Shown piece by piece: positions 38,448-47,958 of a stretch of DNA of 47,959 nt. The notes under the pieces are model-generated. The model was not told where the DNA came from. It worked only from the letters and a program-made list of their open reading frames with translations, and searched no databases. Position 1 is the first letter of the stretch. The number at the start of each line of letters is the position of its first letter. The stretch comes from Pasteurella bettyae CCUG 2042 (GTDB lineage: Bacteria; Pseudomonadota; Gammaproteobacteria; Enterobacterales; Pasteurellaceae), in assembly GCF_000262245.1 (NCBI RefSeq), contig NZ_AJSX01000038.1, positions 1-47,959 on the forward strand. The letters are read 5' to 3'. Position numbers and translations under genes: made by a program.

Positions 38448-39665
38448 CTAAAATGCAGTTAAAGAAATACCATTAAATATAAATAACTGAATAGGTGTAA
38501 ATAGCCAGAATAACCCAATTTGTAAATGAATTAATCCTAAAAACCAACGCCACATTCCTTTTATCGGTTGACCTTTCCATTCAATTAAACTCAGAGGGAA
38601 AACTTGATACCATAAGATAAGACAAAAAACAGCACCAACGGAAAGCCAAAAGCTACTAGATAAAACCATTAAAGGATCAAACAATAATAAAACCGCAATA
38701 ACCCGAATAAACAGTTGCCACGGATTATAATGAAATCGCAATAATTTCAAACTGCTAACAACTAGCAAGGCAATAAAGGCCCGTAATGTCGGAATAGCAA
38801 AACCTGCCAATCCCGCATAAATAAAAGATAAAACTAATCCGACAATAAGCGGGAACTGAGGTTTAATCAAATGTGTAGGAAGTAAAAACTGAATCCCCTT
38901 CCCTAGCATCACACCAATAAACATCGCTAAACCAATATGCAAGCCTGAAATTGCAATCAAATGAGCCGTATTCGTTTGTTGATAAACTTGCCAGACATTG
39001 GGCTCTAGCCAAGCTCGCTCACCGAAAGATAAAGCCATCAATAAACCTTGATGAGATAAATTTTGAGTCTGTTCAAAATAATGGTTAAACAATCTTTGCC
39101 GAAGAGATAAATTTTCTTCAATTTTGACCGCACTTTTAATACTTGCCCAAGCAGTTATACCATGTGAATAGTACCATTTCTGCTTATCAAAGCCACCTTG
39201 ATTTAACCTGGAGGAAATTGCCCGTAAGCGTAATTCACCTTGCCAAGTCTCCCCTACTTTTACGGGTTCATTCACACGCCAATTAGCATAAATACGCTGT
39301 TCTGGATATTCTGGAGATAATCTCGTGGTAATAATTAAAGTTTGATAATTTTGCTGATGCACAATTTCATTAACGGTAAACTTCGCATTCATTTTTTGTG
39401 GAAAATTTTGTACCGCATCAACCTGATGAATTAATAATAATGGTTTGGAATGAATATAAAAAATAATCCCTAGCGCGATAAATAAATAGAAAACAATCCG
39501 CCGCCAAAATTGATACTTAAAAACGATAATAATCAGAAATGTAAAGCAACTAAAAAGAATTAGAAAAGCCTTTGTTGTAATTAACAAATCTAAAGGTAAA
39601 TAAAGTAATAACAAACAGTTAACGATAATAAACAGACAAACTACTTCCAACTTAAAGTAACCCAT
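38448..39665 (-). pseudogene. comEC: ComEC/Rec2 N-terminal part, ended by an amber codon
   Basis: Inner-membrane protein that carries single-stranded DNA into the cytoplasm during natural transformation. This part has N-terminal membrane helices, an extracellular OB-like region (DUF4131 type, about residues 80-180) and the start of the competence domain (HLIAISGLHIGL, then AIPTLRAFIALL). It ends at TAG after NGISLTAF, codon 406, in the middle of the membrane channel, and the frame continues directly with typical ComEC sequence. ATG 39665 has GGA 6 bases upstream. The truncated protein lacks part of the channel and the nuclease-like domain and should not work unless the amber codon is suppressed. 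Confidence 0.87.
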
Positions 39666-39811
39666 ATTCAATCCATGAATAAAAAAATTCCAATACCAAT
39701 CTAAAATTAGAAAGAAATGATGTTAACCAGCAAATTTTATTTTCATTTTTGAGGGAAAGATCACAAAAAAAACAAATTAATTAAAATTTTTATCAGTTCA
39801 GGTAAATTTGT

Positions 39812-39840
39812 TTGCCAAATGAGAAAAGTTCTGCTATTTA
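39812..39840 (+). promoter_or_regulatory. Probable dksA promoter
   Basis: TTGCCA (39812-39817), 17-base spacer, TATTTA (39835-39840), about 125 bases before dksA. Nothing else recognisable lies in the 39666-39965 gap. Confidence 0.45.
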
Positions 39841-39965
39841 TAACGCCTTTCAAAATACCTATTAAGTTAGTTTTTGTATTTTTGAGTTTAATTTTTCTGA
39901 TCACTTAAGCAAATGCCAATAAGGTGCAGTTAAATTAAATGGATGATTTATATTAGGAGATCAAA

Positions 39966-40415
39966 ATGACTGCAAATACAAACAAAGCATCTTTAAGCCT
40001 TTTAGCTTTAGCGGGCGTAGAGCCTTATAAAGAAAAAGTAGGCGAAGAATATATGAATGAAGCACAATTACTTCATTTCAAAAAAATCTTAGAAGCTTGG
40101 CGCAGCCAAATTATTGAAGAAACTAACCGTACGGTTAATCATATGCAAGATGAAGCTGCAAATTTCCCAGATCCCGCAGACCGTGCAACTCAAGAAGAAG
40201 AATTTAGTTTAGAATTACGTACAAGGGATCGTGAACGTAAACTTATGAAAAAAATCGAAAGTACATTAAAAAAATTAGAAACAGAAGACTTCGGTTACTG
40301 TGATTCTTGTGGTGTTGAAATTGGTATTCGTCGCTTAGAAGCTCGTCCAACCGCAGATCTTTGCATCGACTGCAAAACGCTTGCTGAAGTACGTGAAAAA
40401 CAAATGGGACACTAA
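39966..40415 (+). CDS. dksA: RNA polymerase-binding factor DksA
   Basis: Works with ppGpp in the RNA polymerase secondary channel to repress stable-RNA promoters and activate amino acid promoters. 149 aa (E. coli 151). The coiled coil carries the acidic tip DPADRAT, followed by a zinc finger C-x2-C-x17-C-x2-C (CDSC and CIDC). The strong ribosome binding site TAGGAGAT precedes ATG 39966. It lies upstream of pcnB, as in E. coli and Haemophilus. The tRNA operon at 12-296 has the GC-rich discriminator expected of its targets. Confidence 0.96.
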   Translation: MTANTNKASLSLLALAGVEPYKEKVGEEYMNEAQLLHFKKILEAWRSQIIEETNRTVNHMQDEAANFPDPADRATQEEEFSLELRTRDRERKLMKKIESTLKKLETEDFGYCDSCGVEIGIRRLEARPTADLCIDCKTLAEVREKQMGH

Positions 40416-40445
40416 TTTAAAAACTAATCTCTTCACTATCTCTCA

Positions 40446-40478
40446 TATACCTCCTATTTAGGAGGTATAGGTATATTT
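40446..40478 (+). terminator. Hairpin downstream of dksA
   Basis: Ten-bp stem TATACCTCCT/AGGAGGTATA (40446-40455 with 40460-40469) and a 4-base loop; only a modest T-rich tail follows (GGTATATTT). Probably a partial terminator between dksA and pcnB. Confidence 0.6.
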
Positions 40479-40572
40479 ATAAGAGAGCAATTTCTAGAAT
40501 TATGATTCGCTCCATTTTATTCATATCAAGCGAAACGAGTTTCTAATTTTAGATCAATAAACGAGGCAAATT

Positions 40573-42069
40573 ATTTTAAGTTATATTAAAAACCTGTTTA
40601 ATAAAAAAATAAATAAACAGGCACATCATCTCAGTCAAACAACGATTAAAACTGAACGAGTAGAAACTAAACTCGAGCAGCCTAAAAAACATACCCCAAA
40701 AAAAGTTGCTAAAAATATGCAGAATGCGCAACGTCTGCAAAATAAGCATGCGATTAAAGCAACACAATTAGGCATTAATCCAAGAATGATTAGTAAAAAT
40801 GCGCTAGCTGTGGTGGAAAAACTTAATCGTAATGGCTATGAAGCTTATATTGTTGGCGGATGTTTAAGAGACTTACTTTTAAATAAAAATCCTAAAGATT
40901 TTGATGTAGCGACTAATGCACGTCCCGAACAAATTCAAGCAATTTTCCAACGTCAATGCCGTCTGGTAGGTCGTCGTTTTCGTTTGGCACACATTATGTT
41001 TGGACGTGACATCATTGAAGTTGCGACATTCCGAGCAAATCATACCAATATTGCAAATGAAAATGCCTCTAAGCAAAGTGACGAAGGAATGCTATTACGT
41101 GATAATGTGTATGGAACATTAGAGCAAGATGCAGAACGTCGAGACTTCACTGTTAATGCACTTTACTATAGCCCTAAAGATAATCTTATTTTTGATTACT
41201 TCAATGGTATTGAAGATTTAAAATCTGGAAAATTACGTTTAATTGGTGATCCCGTTACTCGTTATCAAGAAGATCCAGTACGTATGCTACGTGCTATTCG
41301 TTTTATGGCAAAATTAGATATGTTCTTGGATAAACCAAGTGAAAAGCCAATTCATGAGTTAGCATATTTATTAAAAAATATTCCACCTGCACGTTTATTT
41401 GATGAAAGTTTAAAACTTTTACAATGTGGGTTTGGGGTAAAAACATATAAATTATTGCGTGAATATCATTTATTCGAACAATTATTCCCTGCATTGATGC
41501 CATATTTTACAGAACGTGAAGACAGTTTTGCTGAACGTATGATTATGATTGCATTAGCTTCAACAGATGAACGTATAGCTGACAAATTACGGATTAATCC
41601 TGCGTTTTTATTTGCTGCTTTCTTTTGGTATCCATTACGAGAGAAAGTGGAAATCTTGAAAAATGAAGGTGGATTAAATAACCATGATGCTTATGCTTTA
41701 GCTAGTAATGAAATTCTAGATTTATTCTGTGCAGCATTAGCTGCTCCACGGCGTCACACTAGTGTAATCAGAGATATTTGGTTTCTTCAATTACAACTAT
41801 TAAAACGTCATGGTAATGCACCTGAAAAAACAATGGGACATCCTAAATTCCGTGCTGCATTTGATTTAATTGCGATGAGAGCCGAAATTGAAGGCGGTGA
41901 AACCATTGAATTATCTGCATGGTGGCATGAGTATCAATTGAGTAATGGCGAACAACGCAATATGTTAGTAAAAGAGCAAGATAAGAATCACCCTAAACCG
42001 AAGAAAAAATTCTATCGCTCACGTAAGCGTAAACCAAAAAACAAACCTATGGTAAATAATCATCTATGA
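40573..42069 (+). CDS. pcnB: Poly(A) polymerase I, probable AUU start
   Basis: Adds poly(A) tails that promote RNA decay. The nucleotidyltransferase core has YIVGGCLRDLLL and the DFDVAT metal motif, then GRRFRLAH, RRDFTVNALYY and a basic C-terminal tail (KKKFYRSRKRKPKNK). The first in-frame ATG is 40717, with no ribosome binding site, but the frame is open back to TAA 40558-40560 and encodes a basic leader (LSYIKNLFNKKINK) that resembles the E. coli PcnB N-terminus. GAGG (40563-40566) lies 6 bases before ATT 40573. E. coli pcnB is known to start at AUU, so I choose this start (498 aa). Its stop overlaps the folK start. Confidence 0.9.
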   Translation: MLSYIKNLFNKKINKQAHHLSQTTIKTERVETKLEQPKKHTPKKVAKNMQNAQRLQNKHAIKATQLGINPRMISKNALAVVEKLNRNGYEAYIVGGCLRDLLLNKNPKDFDVATNARPEQIQAIFQRQCRLVGRRFRLAHIMFGRDIIEVATFRANHTNIANENASKQSDEGMLLRDNVYGTLEQDAERRDFTVNALYYSPKDNLIFDYFNGIEDLKSGKLRLIGDPVTRYQEDPVRMLRAIRFMAKLDMFLDKPSEKPIHELAYLLKNIPPARLFDESLKLLQCGFGVKTYKLLREYHLFEQLFPALMPYFTEREDSFAERMIMIALASTDERIADKLRINPAFLFAAFFWYPLREKVEILKNEGGLNNHDAYALASNEILDLFCAALAAPRRHTSVIRDIWFLQLQLLKRHGNAPEKTMGHPKFRAAFDLIAMRAEIEGGETIELSAWWHEYQLSNGEQRNMLVKEQDKNHPKPKKKFYRSRKRKPKNKPMVNNHL

Positions 42070-42554
42070 TGAAAGATGCTTTTATTGCTCTCGGGAGTAA
42101 TCTTAATACCCCCGTAGAACAACTCAAATCAGCATTAAAGGCTATTGATGAGCTAACTGAAACCAAATTAGTAAAAGTTAGCTCGTTTTATCAAAGCAAA
42201 CCGCTTGGACCTCAAGATCAGCCTGATTATGTCAATGCTGTTGCACAGATAAAAACAAACTTATCAGCATTAAGCTTATTAGATTCTTTACAACATATTG
42301 AAAATGAACAAGGTCGAGTAAGATTGCGCCGTTGGGGAGCAAGAACCTTAGATTTAGATATTTTGCTATATGATAATCAAGTGATTAGTTCTGAAAGGCT
42401 TACTGTTCCTCACTATGACATGAATAATCGAGAATTTGTTATTGTGCCATTATATGAAATAGCGCCCAATCTAGTGCTACCTAATCAGCAAACACTGATG
42501 CATTTAATGAAAAATTTCAAATCACATCAAATGATTATCCTAAATGACAAATAA
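42066..42554 (+). CDS. folK: Hydroxymethyl-dihydropterin pyrophosphokinase
   Basis: Transfers diphosphate from ATP to hydroxymethyl-dihydropterin, giving the substrate of FolP. 162 aa (E. coli 159). FIALGSNL near the N-terminus, FYQSKPLGPQDQPDYVNAV, and RRWGARTLDLDILLY with the two metal-binding Asp residues are present. ATG 42066 overlaps the pcnB stop (ATGA), indicating translational coupling; ATG 42069 is adjacent and equally possible. Confidence 0.95.
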   Translation: MMKDAFIALGSNLNTPVEQLKSALKAIDELTETKLVKVSSFYQSKPLGPQDQPDYVNAVAQIKTNLSALSLLDSLQHIENEQGRVRLRRWGARTLDLDILLYDNQVISSERLTVPHYDMNNREFVIVPLYEIAPNLVLPNQQTLMHLMKNFKSHQMIILNDK

Positions 42555-42683
42555 TACTTCTAATTAAAAAATAAATTACAGCTTAGTCATTAAAAGTATA
42601 TCAGGATGAATCTAGTCCAACATGTTAGTCTACATAGACTTACTAACTGAGTATTTATTTATAACCCTTTAAAATATAAATAG

Positions 42684-42711
42684 AAAAATGCAGTCAGAGG
42701 AATGCATTTTT
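42684..42711. terminator. Bidirectional terminator between folK and metX
   Basis: Nine-bp stem AAAAATGCA/TGCATTTTT (42684-42692 with 42703-42711), 10-base loop, A-rich on one side and T-rich on the other, between convergent genes. Confidence 0.7.
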
Positions 42712-42738
42712 CATTTATATGATTAAATCAGTTAGCAT

Positions 42739-43818
42739 CTACACTAATCCATTTCTAATTTTTTGTTCGAAAATATCATAGTCCACTAAAAAAGCATCAT
42801 GCCCATAGTCCGACATAAATTCATAATAATGTAAATCAACATCCGCTTGCTCAAGTAAAGTTTTACTTTTATGTAAATCTGCCACTTTAAATAATTGGTC
42901 ATTGGTCACTGAAACTAAAGTATATTTTGCTTTAATACGAGATAATGCCTGCTTCATATTTTCAAAGCCAATACTTGGATCATATAAATCTAAAGCTCCC
43001 AATAAGTGCAAATAACTATTAGCATCAAAACGAGCTAAGAATTTTTTGCCTTGATAGCTCAAATAAGATTCAACTTGGAAAAAATCTCCCCAAAACTCAC
43101 CTTCTGTTTTAATTGCACGTCCAAATGCTTTGGCTAATTGAAGATCAGTTCGATAAGTTAACATGCCTATCATACGAGCAATAGACAAGCCTTTATCTGG
43201 TGGATTCCCATCATAATAATCGCCATGATTAAAATTAGGATCATTAATAATTGCCTGACGCATCACATGATTAAAACCTATTGCTTCGGCACTAAATGTT
43301 AAAGAAGAACAAAGGTTTATCACTCGTGCAACATCATTTGGATATTCTATTGCCCACTGCGTTGCCTGCATTCCGCCAAAAGATCCGCCAATGACAGCAT
43401 GTAATTGAGAAATATTTAAATAAGTAAGTAAAGCTTTTTGTACGTGAACAATATCTTGAACAGTAATATTAGGAAATTGGCTACCATAAGGCTTTTGAGT
43501 AACAGGATTAATAGAGGCTGGGCCCGTTGTACCTTTACAACCTCCTAATACATTTGAGCAAATAAAGAAATATTTAGCCGTATCTAATGCCAGCCCATCG
43601 CCCATAAAACTCTGCCACCAGCCTTCAGCATGCTGTTCATTTTTAGATAAATAAGGTTCAGCATCACCTGTTAATGCATGGCAAATTAATACAACATTAC
43701 TTTTATTCTCATTTAATCTACCATAGGTTTGATAAGCCACTTCAACATTTTCTAGTTGACCGCCTAAAGTGAGTTTTAAAGTGTTTTCGGTAAAGAGCTT
43801 AACTATTTTTACTGACAT
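42739..43818 (-). CDS. metX: Homoserine O-acetyltransferase MetX
   Basis: Acetylates homoserine with acetyl-CoA, the first committed step to methionine. An alpha/beta-hydrolase enzyme unrelated to E. coli MetA. 359 aa. The nucleophile Ser lies in GGSFGGMQ, with the catalytic Asp and His in VSVTNDQLF and [10 protein letters not shown] near the C-terminus. ATG 43818 gives the usual MSVKIV start; ATG 43830 would add four residues. Two MetJ-like boxes and a promoter lie upstream. Whether it uses acetyl or succinyl donor is assigned from the family, not seen directly. Confidence 0.93.
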   Translation of the reverse strand: MSVKIVKLFTENTLKLTLGGQLENVEVAYQTYGRLNENKSNVVLICHALTGDAEPYLSKNEQHAEGWWQSFMGDGLALDTAKYFFICSNVLGGCKGTTGPASINPVTQKPYGSQFPNITVQDIVHVQKALLTYLNISQLHAVIGGSFGGMQATQWAIEYPNDVARVINLCSSLTFSAEAIGFNHVMRQAIINDPNFNHGDYYDGNPPDKGLSIARMIGMLTYRTDLQLAKAFGRAIKTEGEFWGDFFQVESYLSYQGKKFLARFDANSYLHLLGALDLYDPSIGFENMKQALSRIKAKYTLVSVTNDQLFKVADLHKSKTLLEQADVDLHYYEFMSDYGHDAFLVDYDIFEQKIRNGLV

Positions 43819-43893
43819 TAAATAACCCATAAATTAAAAAATACTTCTCTGTCTTTGCAGAGTTCAATATAAACTATCTCTAAGCATAAATAT

Positions 43894-43923
43894 TGTCAAG
43901 AAATTTTAGACGTTTAGACGTCC
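43894..43923 (-). promoter_or_regulatory. MetJ operator and promoter of metX
   Basis: Two tandem 8-base Met boxes, AGACGTTT (43908-43915) and AGACGTCC (43916-43923), close to the consensus AGACGTCT. They lie just upstream of a consensus TTGACA -35 box on the minus strand (43894-43899). Repression by MetJ with S-adenosylmethionine is inferred from the match and the target gene. Confidence 0.8.
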
Positions 43924-44011
43924 AAAATTTATTTATCAAAAATTGCACTTGAACTTAAAAGAATTTTTGATTAATCTCCACTTAACGATTAATCGAGTGA
44001 GAGATGTTTAA

Positions 44012-44710
44012 ATGTCAGGATATAAAGGAATACAATCAAACATTGTTTCTTTTCTAGCCCCTTTGAAGCTTCTTATTAAAATTTGTTCTATTCTATTTGC
44101 TATCAGTATTCTTAGCTTAATCGCTATTGACCAGGGTATTGCATATTATGTCCGCCATGACGTTTATACTGATATAAATAAACTACCTTATCGTCCTTAT
44201 GGGTTACTTTTAGGCACATCAAAATATTTTGCTAAAAATACACCAAATTTATTCTATGTTTATCGTTTAGAGGCTGCGGAAAATTTATTTAAATCAGGTA
44301 AAGTTAATCACTTATTACTAAGTGGTGATAATCGTACTTTGCAATACAATGAACCTCGAACAATGTTTAAAGATCTCCGACAAAAAGGCATTGAAGAAGA
44401 ATATCTACATATGGATTTTGCAGGATTCAGAACGCTAGATTCAATTATCCGAGCAAAAGAAATTTTCCACGCCACACCAATGACAATTATTACCCAAAAA
44501 TTTCATTGTGAAAGAGCTTTATTTATCGCCAAATTCAATCATATTGATGCTATCTGCTATAGTGCAGAATACCCTAAAGACTACCCAATGGTTCGCTTTA
44601 GAGAAATCTTTGCTCGAGCCTTGATACTTTGGGAAATTTTTACTGAAAAAGAACCGCACTTTTTAGGTACACCAGAACCTTTACCTTCTCCGACTCAAAA
44701 TACCCCATAA
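44012..44710 (+). CDS. sanA: SanA/YdcF-like (DUF218) membrane protein
   Basis: 232-aa protein with one N-terminal membrane helix (about residues 18-42) and a DUF218 domain, probably in the periplasm. The domain shows LLLGTSKY, LLLSGDN, an E-P-R-T-M motif and ITQKFHCERALFIAK. E. coli SanA (239 aa) affects envelope permeability and vancomycin sensitivity; the molecular activity is unknown. Another DUF218 member is possible, but length and N-terminus fit SanA. An uptake core (44653-44661) is translated near its C-terminus. It is divergent from metX. Confidence 0.85.
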   Translation: MSGYKGIQSNIVSFLAPLKLLIKICSILFAISILSLIAIDQGIAYYVRHDVYTDINKLPYRPYGLLLGTSKYFAKNTPNLFYVYRLEAAENLFKSGKVNHLLLSGDNRTLQYNEPRTMFKDLRQKGIEEEYLHMDFAGFRTLDSIIRAKEIFHATPMTIITQKFHCERALFIAKFNHIDAICYSAEYPKDYPMVRFREIFARALILWEIFTEKEPHFLGTPEPLPSPTQNTP

Positions 44711-44834
44711 TAAACCTCTATTTAGGGATAAAAATTATCTTGAAAATCTGTTATATTTAGCTGTTAAAATTCTTATTGTTCTAAAATCTTAAAACGAGGA
44801 TAATAACTCGCTTACTCAAACGAATTACACTGAT

Positions 44835-45416
44835 ATGACAGATTATATTTTATTAATTATTGGTACAGCTCTAATAAACAACTTTGTCCTAGTTAAATTC
44901 TTAGGGCTTTGTCCATTTATGGGAGTATCCAAAAAAGTTGAAACAGCTATTGGAATGGGGCTCGCAACCACCTTTGTATTAACTGTTGCTTCACTTTGTT
45001 CGTATCTCGTGGATACCTATATTTTAGTACCACTAAATGCAACCTTTTTACGTACCCTAGTTTTCATTTTAGTGATTGCTGTTGTGGTTCAATTCACCGA
45101 AATGGTGATTAATAAAACTAGCCCTACTTTATATCGCTTATTAGGTATTTTCTTACCATTGATTACAACAAACTGTGCGGTTCTTGGTGTGGCATTATTA
45201 AACATAAACTTAGCACATAATCTTACTCAATCTGTTATCTATGGATTTGGAGCATCACTGGGTTTTGCTTTAGTACTAATTTTATTTGCTTCTTTACGAG
45301 AAAGACTGGTTGCTGCGGATGTTCCTGTTCCATTTAAAGGTGCATCAATCGCCTTAGTGACAGCAGGACTAATGTCATTAGCGTTTATGGGTTTCACGGG
45401 TCTTATTAGACTCTAA
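44835..45416 (+). CDS. rsxA: Electron transport complex subunit RsxA (RnfA)
   Basis: Inner-membrane subunit of the Rsx/Rnf complex, which moves electrons from NADH towards ferredoxin-like acceptors and in E. coli keeps SoxR reduced. 193 aa, exactly the E. coli length, with six helices. [19 protein letters not shown] near the N-terminus and [11 protein letters not shown] carry the conserved Cys residues. NqrE is the closest relative, but the following rsxB and rsxC settle the identity. First gene of the operon in view. Confidence 0.95.
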   Translation: MTDYILLIIGTALINNFVLVKFLGLCPFMGVSKKVETAIGMGLATTFVLTVASLCSYLVDTYILVPLNATFLRTLVFILVIAVVVQFTEMVINKTSPTLYRLLGIFLPLITTNCAVLGVALLNINLAHNLTQSVIYGFGASLGFALVLILFASLRERLVAADVPVPFKGASIALVTAGLMSLAFMGFTGLIRL

Positions 45417-45429
45417 GGCAACAAAGCTA

Positions 45430-46020
45430 ATGACAACTTTCTACTACGTTCTTATTGCCATTGCAGTGTTAGCACTTATATTCGGTGCTATTTTAGGTTT
45501 TGCATCGATAAAATTAAAAGTTGATGCCGATCCGATTGTCGATAAAATCGATGCGATTCTTCCACAAAGTCAATGTGGACAATGTGGCTATCCTGGTTGT
45601 CGACCTTATGCAGAAGCTATTGCCAATGGTGATCAAATCACTAAATGTGTTCCTGGCGGTCAAGAGACTGTCGTCAAAATTGCTGAATTACTTGGCGTTG
45701 ATGTACCTGATGCTGAATTTGCTGAAGATAACAGCCCTAAAGTTGCTTTTATCAATGAAGATATGTGTATTGGCTGTACTAAATGTATTCAAGCTTGCCC
45801 TGTTGATGCCATCATTGGCACCAATAAATCTTTACACACTATTATTCCTGACCTTTGTACAGGCTGTGAACTTTGTGTCGCCCCTTGCCCAACGGATTGT
45901 ATTGTGATGATAAAAGTTGAAAAAACTGTTGATAGCTGGGATTGGAAAATTAATCCAGATCTCGTTATTCCTGTTATAAATACCACAGATGGTAATAAAA
46001 AATTAGTGGTGGGGAAATAA
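45430..46020 (+). CDS. rsxB: Electron transport complex subunit RsxB (RnfB)
   Basis: Iron-sulfur subunit of the Rsx/Rnf complex. 196 aa (E. coli 192): one N-terminal membrane anchor (about residues 4-25), a cluster-binding domain with [10 protein letters not shown], and two 4Fe-4S ferredoxin motifs, [12 protein letters not shown] and [12 protein letters not shown]. It starts 13 bases after rsxA and stops 3 bases before rsxC, so the genes form one operon. Confidence 0.96.
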   Translation: MTTFYYVLIAIAVLALIFGAILGFASIKLKVDADPIVDKIDAILPQSQCGQCGYPGCRPYAEAIANGDQITKCVPGGQETVVKIAELLGVDVPDAEFAEDNSPKVAFINEDMCIGCTKCIQACPVDAIIGTNKSLHTIIPDLCTGCELCVAPCPTDCIVMIKVEKTVDSWDWKINPDLVIPVINTTDGNKKLVVGK

Positions 46021-46023
46021 CAG

Positions 46024-47958
46024 ATGGCTGATGTATTAACAAGATTTAACTCTGGTAAACTTTGGGATTTTGATGGAGGCATTCATCCTCCTGAAATGAA
46101 ATCACAATCTAACCAAACACCTATTATTCAAGCCCCACTGGCTGAAGATTTTTATGTGCCTATAAAGCAACATGCGGGCTCTGCGGGTAATTTATTAGTT
46201 AAACCAGGTGATAAAGTGCTTAAAGGTCAGCCCCTCACCCAGGGTGATGGTTTACGAGTATTACCTATTCATGCGCCAACCTCAGGAACGGTAATCGATA
46301 TTGCGCCTTATATTGCTGCACATCCATCGGGTTTATCTGAATTAGCCGTGCATATCCATGCTGATGGTAAGGATCAATGGCGTGAGCAAAATCCAATTGA
46401 AGATTTCCTCACACAAACGCCTGAAACTTTAATTGAAACTATTTATCAAGCAGGGATTGCAGGGCTTGGTGGTGCTGTATTCCCAACTGCGGCGAAAATA
46501 GACTCTGCTCAAAAACAAGTTAAATTACTGATTATTAACGGAGCTGAGTGCGAACCTTATATTACCTGTGATGATCGTTTAATGCGAGATAACCCTGAGG
46601 AAATCATTGAAGGGGTTCGTATTCTACGTTATATCTTGCGCCCAGAAAAAGTGGTTATTGCTGTTGAAGATAACAAACCAGAAGCTGTAGTTGCACTTAA
46701 AAATGCATTACATGGGGCTAATGATATGGAAATCCGAGTCATTCCAACAAAATATCCTTCAGGTGCCGCAAAACAATTGATCCAAGTATTAACAGGTATG
46801 GAAGTGCCTAGTGGTCAACGTTCTTCAAGTATTGGTGTATTGATGCAGAATGTTGGAACTGCCTTTGCTATTAAACGTGCAATCATTGATGATGAGCCGT
46901 TAATTGAACGTGTTGTTACTTTCACTGGTGATAAAATTCCCAATAAAGGTAACCAGTGGGTTCGCTTTGGTACCCCTATTTCATTCTTACTAAAAAATGT
47001 AGGTTACGAATACGATGAACGCTTACCAGTTTTCCTCGGTGGACCAATGATGGGCTTAAGCTTATCTAACCTTGATGCACCTATCACAAAATTGGGTAAC
47101 TGTGTTTTAGCACCAGATCATTTTGAATATGATCACAAAGCGGAAGAACAAGCTTGTATTCGCTGTTCTGCTTGTTCTGATGCCTGCCCCGTACATTTAA
47201 TGCCTCAGCAGCTCTATTGGTATGCCCGTTCAGAAGAACATGAAAAATCTGAAGAATATCATTTAAAAGATTGTATCGAATGTGGATTATGTGCCTATGT
47301 TTGCCCTAGCCATATTCCATTAATTCAATATTTCCGCCAAGAAAAAGCAAAAATTTGGGAAATTAAAGAGAAAGCTAAAAAAGCAGAAGAAGCTAAAGTT
47401 CGTTTTGAAGCAAAACAAGCCCGTATGGAACGTGAATTGCAAGAACGACAAGAACGTTCAAAACGTGCAGCAGAAGCTCGCCGGGAAGAATTAGCGAATC
47501 AAAAAGGTATCGATCCAGTACAAGCAGCACTTGAAAGATTAAAAGCCAAAAAAGCAGATATTACGACTAAACCAACAATTTCTAGCATGAAAACGATTGT
47601 CTCTGAAAAAGGTGAAATCTTACCTGATAACTCAGAGATAATGGCATTACGCAAAGCTCGTCGTTTAGCTCGTCAACAAGCTGAAAAAGCAGAAAATATT
47701 GGTTCAGAAATAAACTCAATTAATACAGAAAACTCCCCGACTGATGATAAAAAAGCCGCGATTGCTGCAGCATTGGCTCGAGCTAAAGCCAAAAAACAGG
47801 CGAGTCAAGGCGCTAGTGAGCAATCAGAAGTCTCCCAAACTGCGGTGCAAAATACAGAAATTTCTACGGCTACTGAATCAACAGAAATGGATCCTAAAAA
47901 AGCGGCGATTGCTGCTGCCATTGCCCGTGCTAAAGCGAAAAAACAGGCGGCTCGCTAG
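46024..47958 (+). CDS. rsxC: Electron transport complex subunit RsxC (RnfC)
   Basis: NADH-oxidising peripheral subunit of the Rsx/Rnf complex. 644 aa: an N-terminal HxPxxK-type region (IHPPEMK), a flavin/NADH-binding core with [12 protein letters not shown] and [15 protein letters not shown], two 4Fe-4S motifs ([12 protein letters not shown] about residue 378, [12 protein letters not shown] about 418), and a long Ala/Lys/Arg/Glu-rich coiled-coil tail. The tail ends in two 18-residue repeats of [18 protein letters not shown]. It is shorter than E. coli RsxC (740 aa), mainly in this tail. The stop TAG lies at 47956-47958, one base from the window edge; rsxD would be expected next. Confidence 0.95.
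   Translation: MADVLTRFNSGKLWDFDGGIHPPEMKSQSNQTPIIQAPLAEDFYVPIKQHAGSAGNLLVKPGDKVLKGQPLTQGDGLRVLPIHAPTSGTVIDIAPYIAAHPSGLSELAVHIHADGKDQWREQNPIEDFLTQTPETLIETIYQAGIAGLGGAVFPTAAKIDSAQKQVKLLIINGAECEPYITCDDRLMRDNPEEIIEGVRILRYILRPEKVVIAVEDNKPEAVVALKNALHGANDMEIRVIPTKYPSGAAKQLIQVLTGMEVPSGQRSSSIGVLMQNVGTAFAIKRAIIDDEPLIERVVTFTGDKIPNKGNQWVRFGTPISFLLKNVGYEYDERLPVFLGGPMMGLSLSNLDAPITKLGNCVLAPDHFEYDHKAEEQACIRCSACSDACPVHLMPQQLYWYARSEEHEKSEEYHLKDCIECGLCAYVCPSHIPLIQYFRQEKAKIWEIKEKAKKAEEAKVRFEAKQARMERELQERQERSKRAAEARREELANQKGIDPVQAALERLKAKKADITTKPTISSMKTIVSEKGEILPDNSEIMALRKARRLARQQAEKAENIGSEINSINTENSPTDDKKAAIAAALARAKAKKQASQGASEQSEVSQTAVQNTEISTATESTEMDPKKAAIAAAIARAKAKKQAAR
47749..47949 (+). repeat. Two 54-bp coding repeats in the rsxC tail
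   Basis: Units at 47749-47802 and 47896-47949 encode 18-residue repeats that differ at one position (Leu versus Ile) but use many different synonymous codons. This indicates old repeats kept by selection on the protein rather than a recent DNA duplication. Confidence 0.85.

Larger units (their letters stand above)
709..44661. repeat. Dispersed DNA uptake signal cores (AAGTGCGGT), 24 copies
   Basis: Plus orientation starts: 3162, 4570, 6581, 9741, 11442, 14783, 17304, 31153, 34534, 37757. Minus orientation (ACCGCACTT) starts: 709, 8181, 11471, 11796, 14756, 17330, 19493, 21938, 27073, 30789, 34438, 37399, 39127, 44653. Chance would give fewer than one in this length. This is the Hin-type signal recognised during natural transformation of Haemophilus-branch Pasteurellaceae. 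Two inverted pairs form terminators. Confidence 0.95.

Noticed and set aside
45521..45907. Plus-strand 128-codon frame overlapping rsxB
   Set aside because: Out-of-frame shadow of the Cys-rich rsxB sequence with no ribosome binding site.
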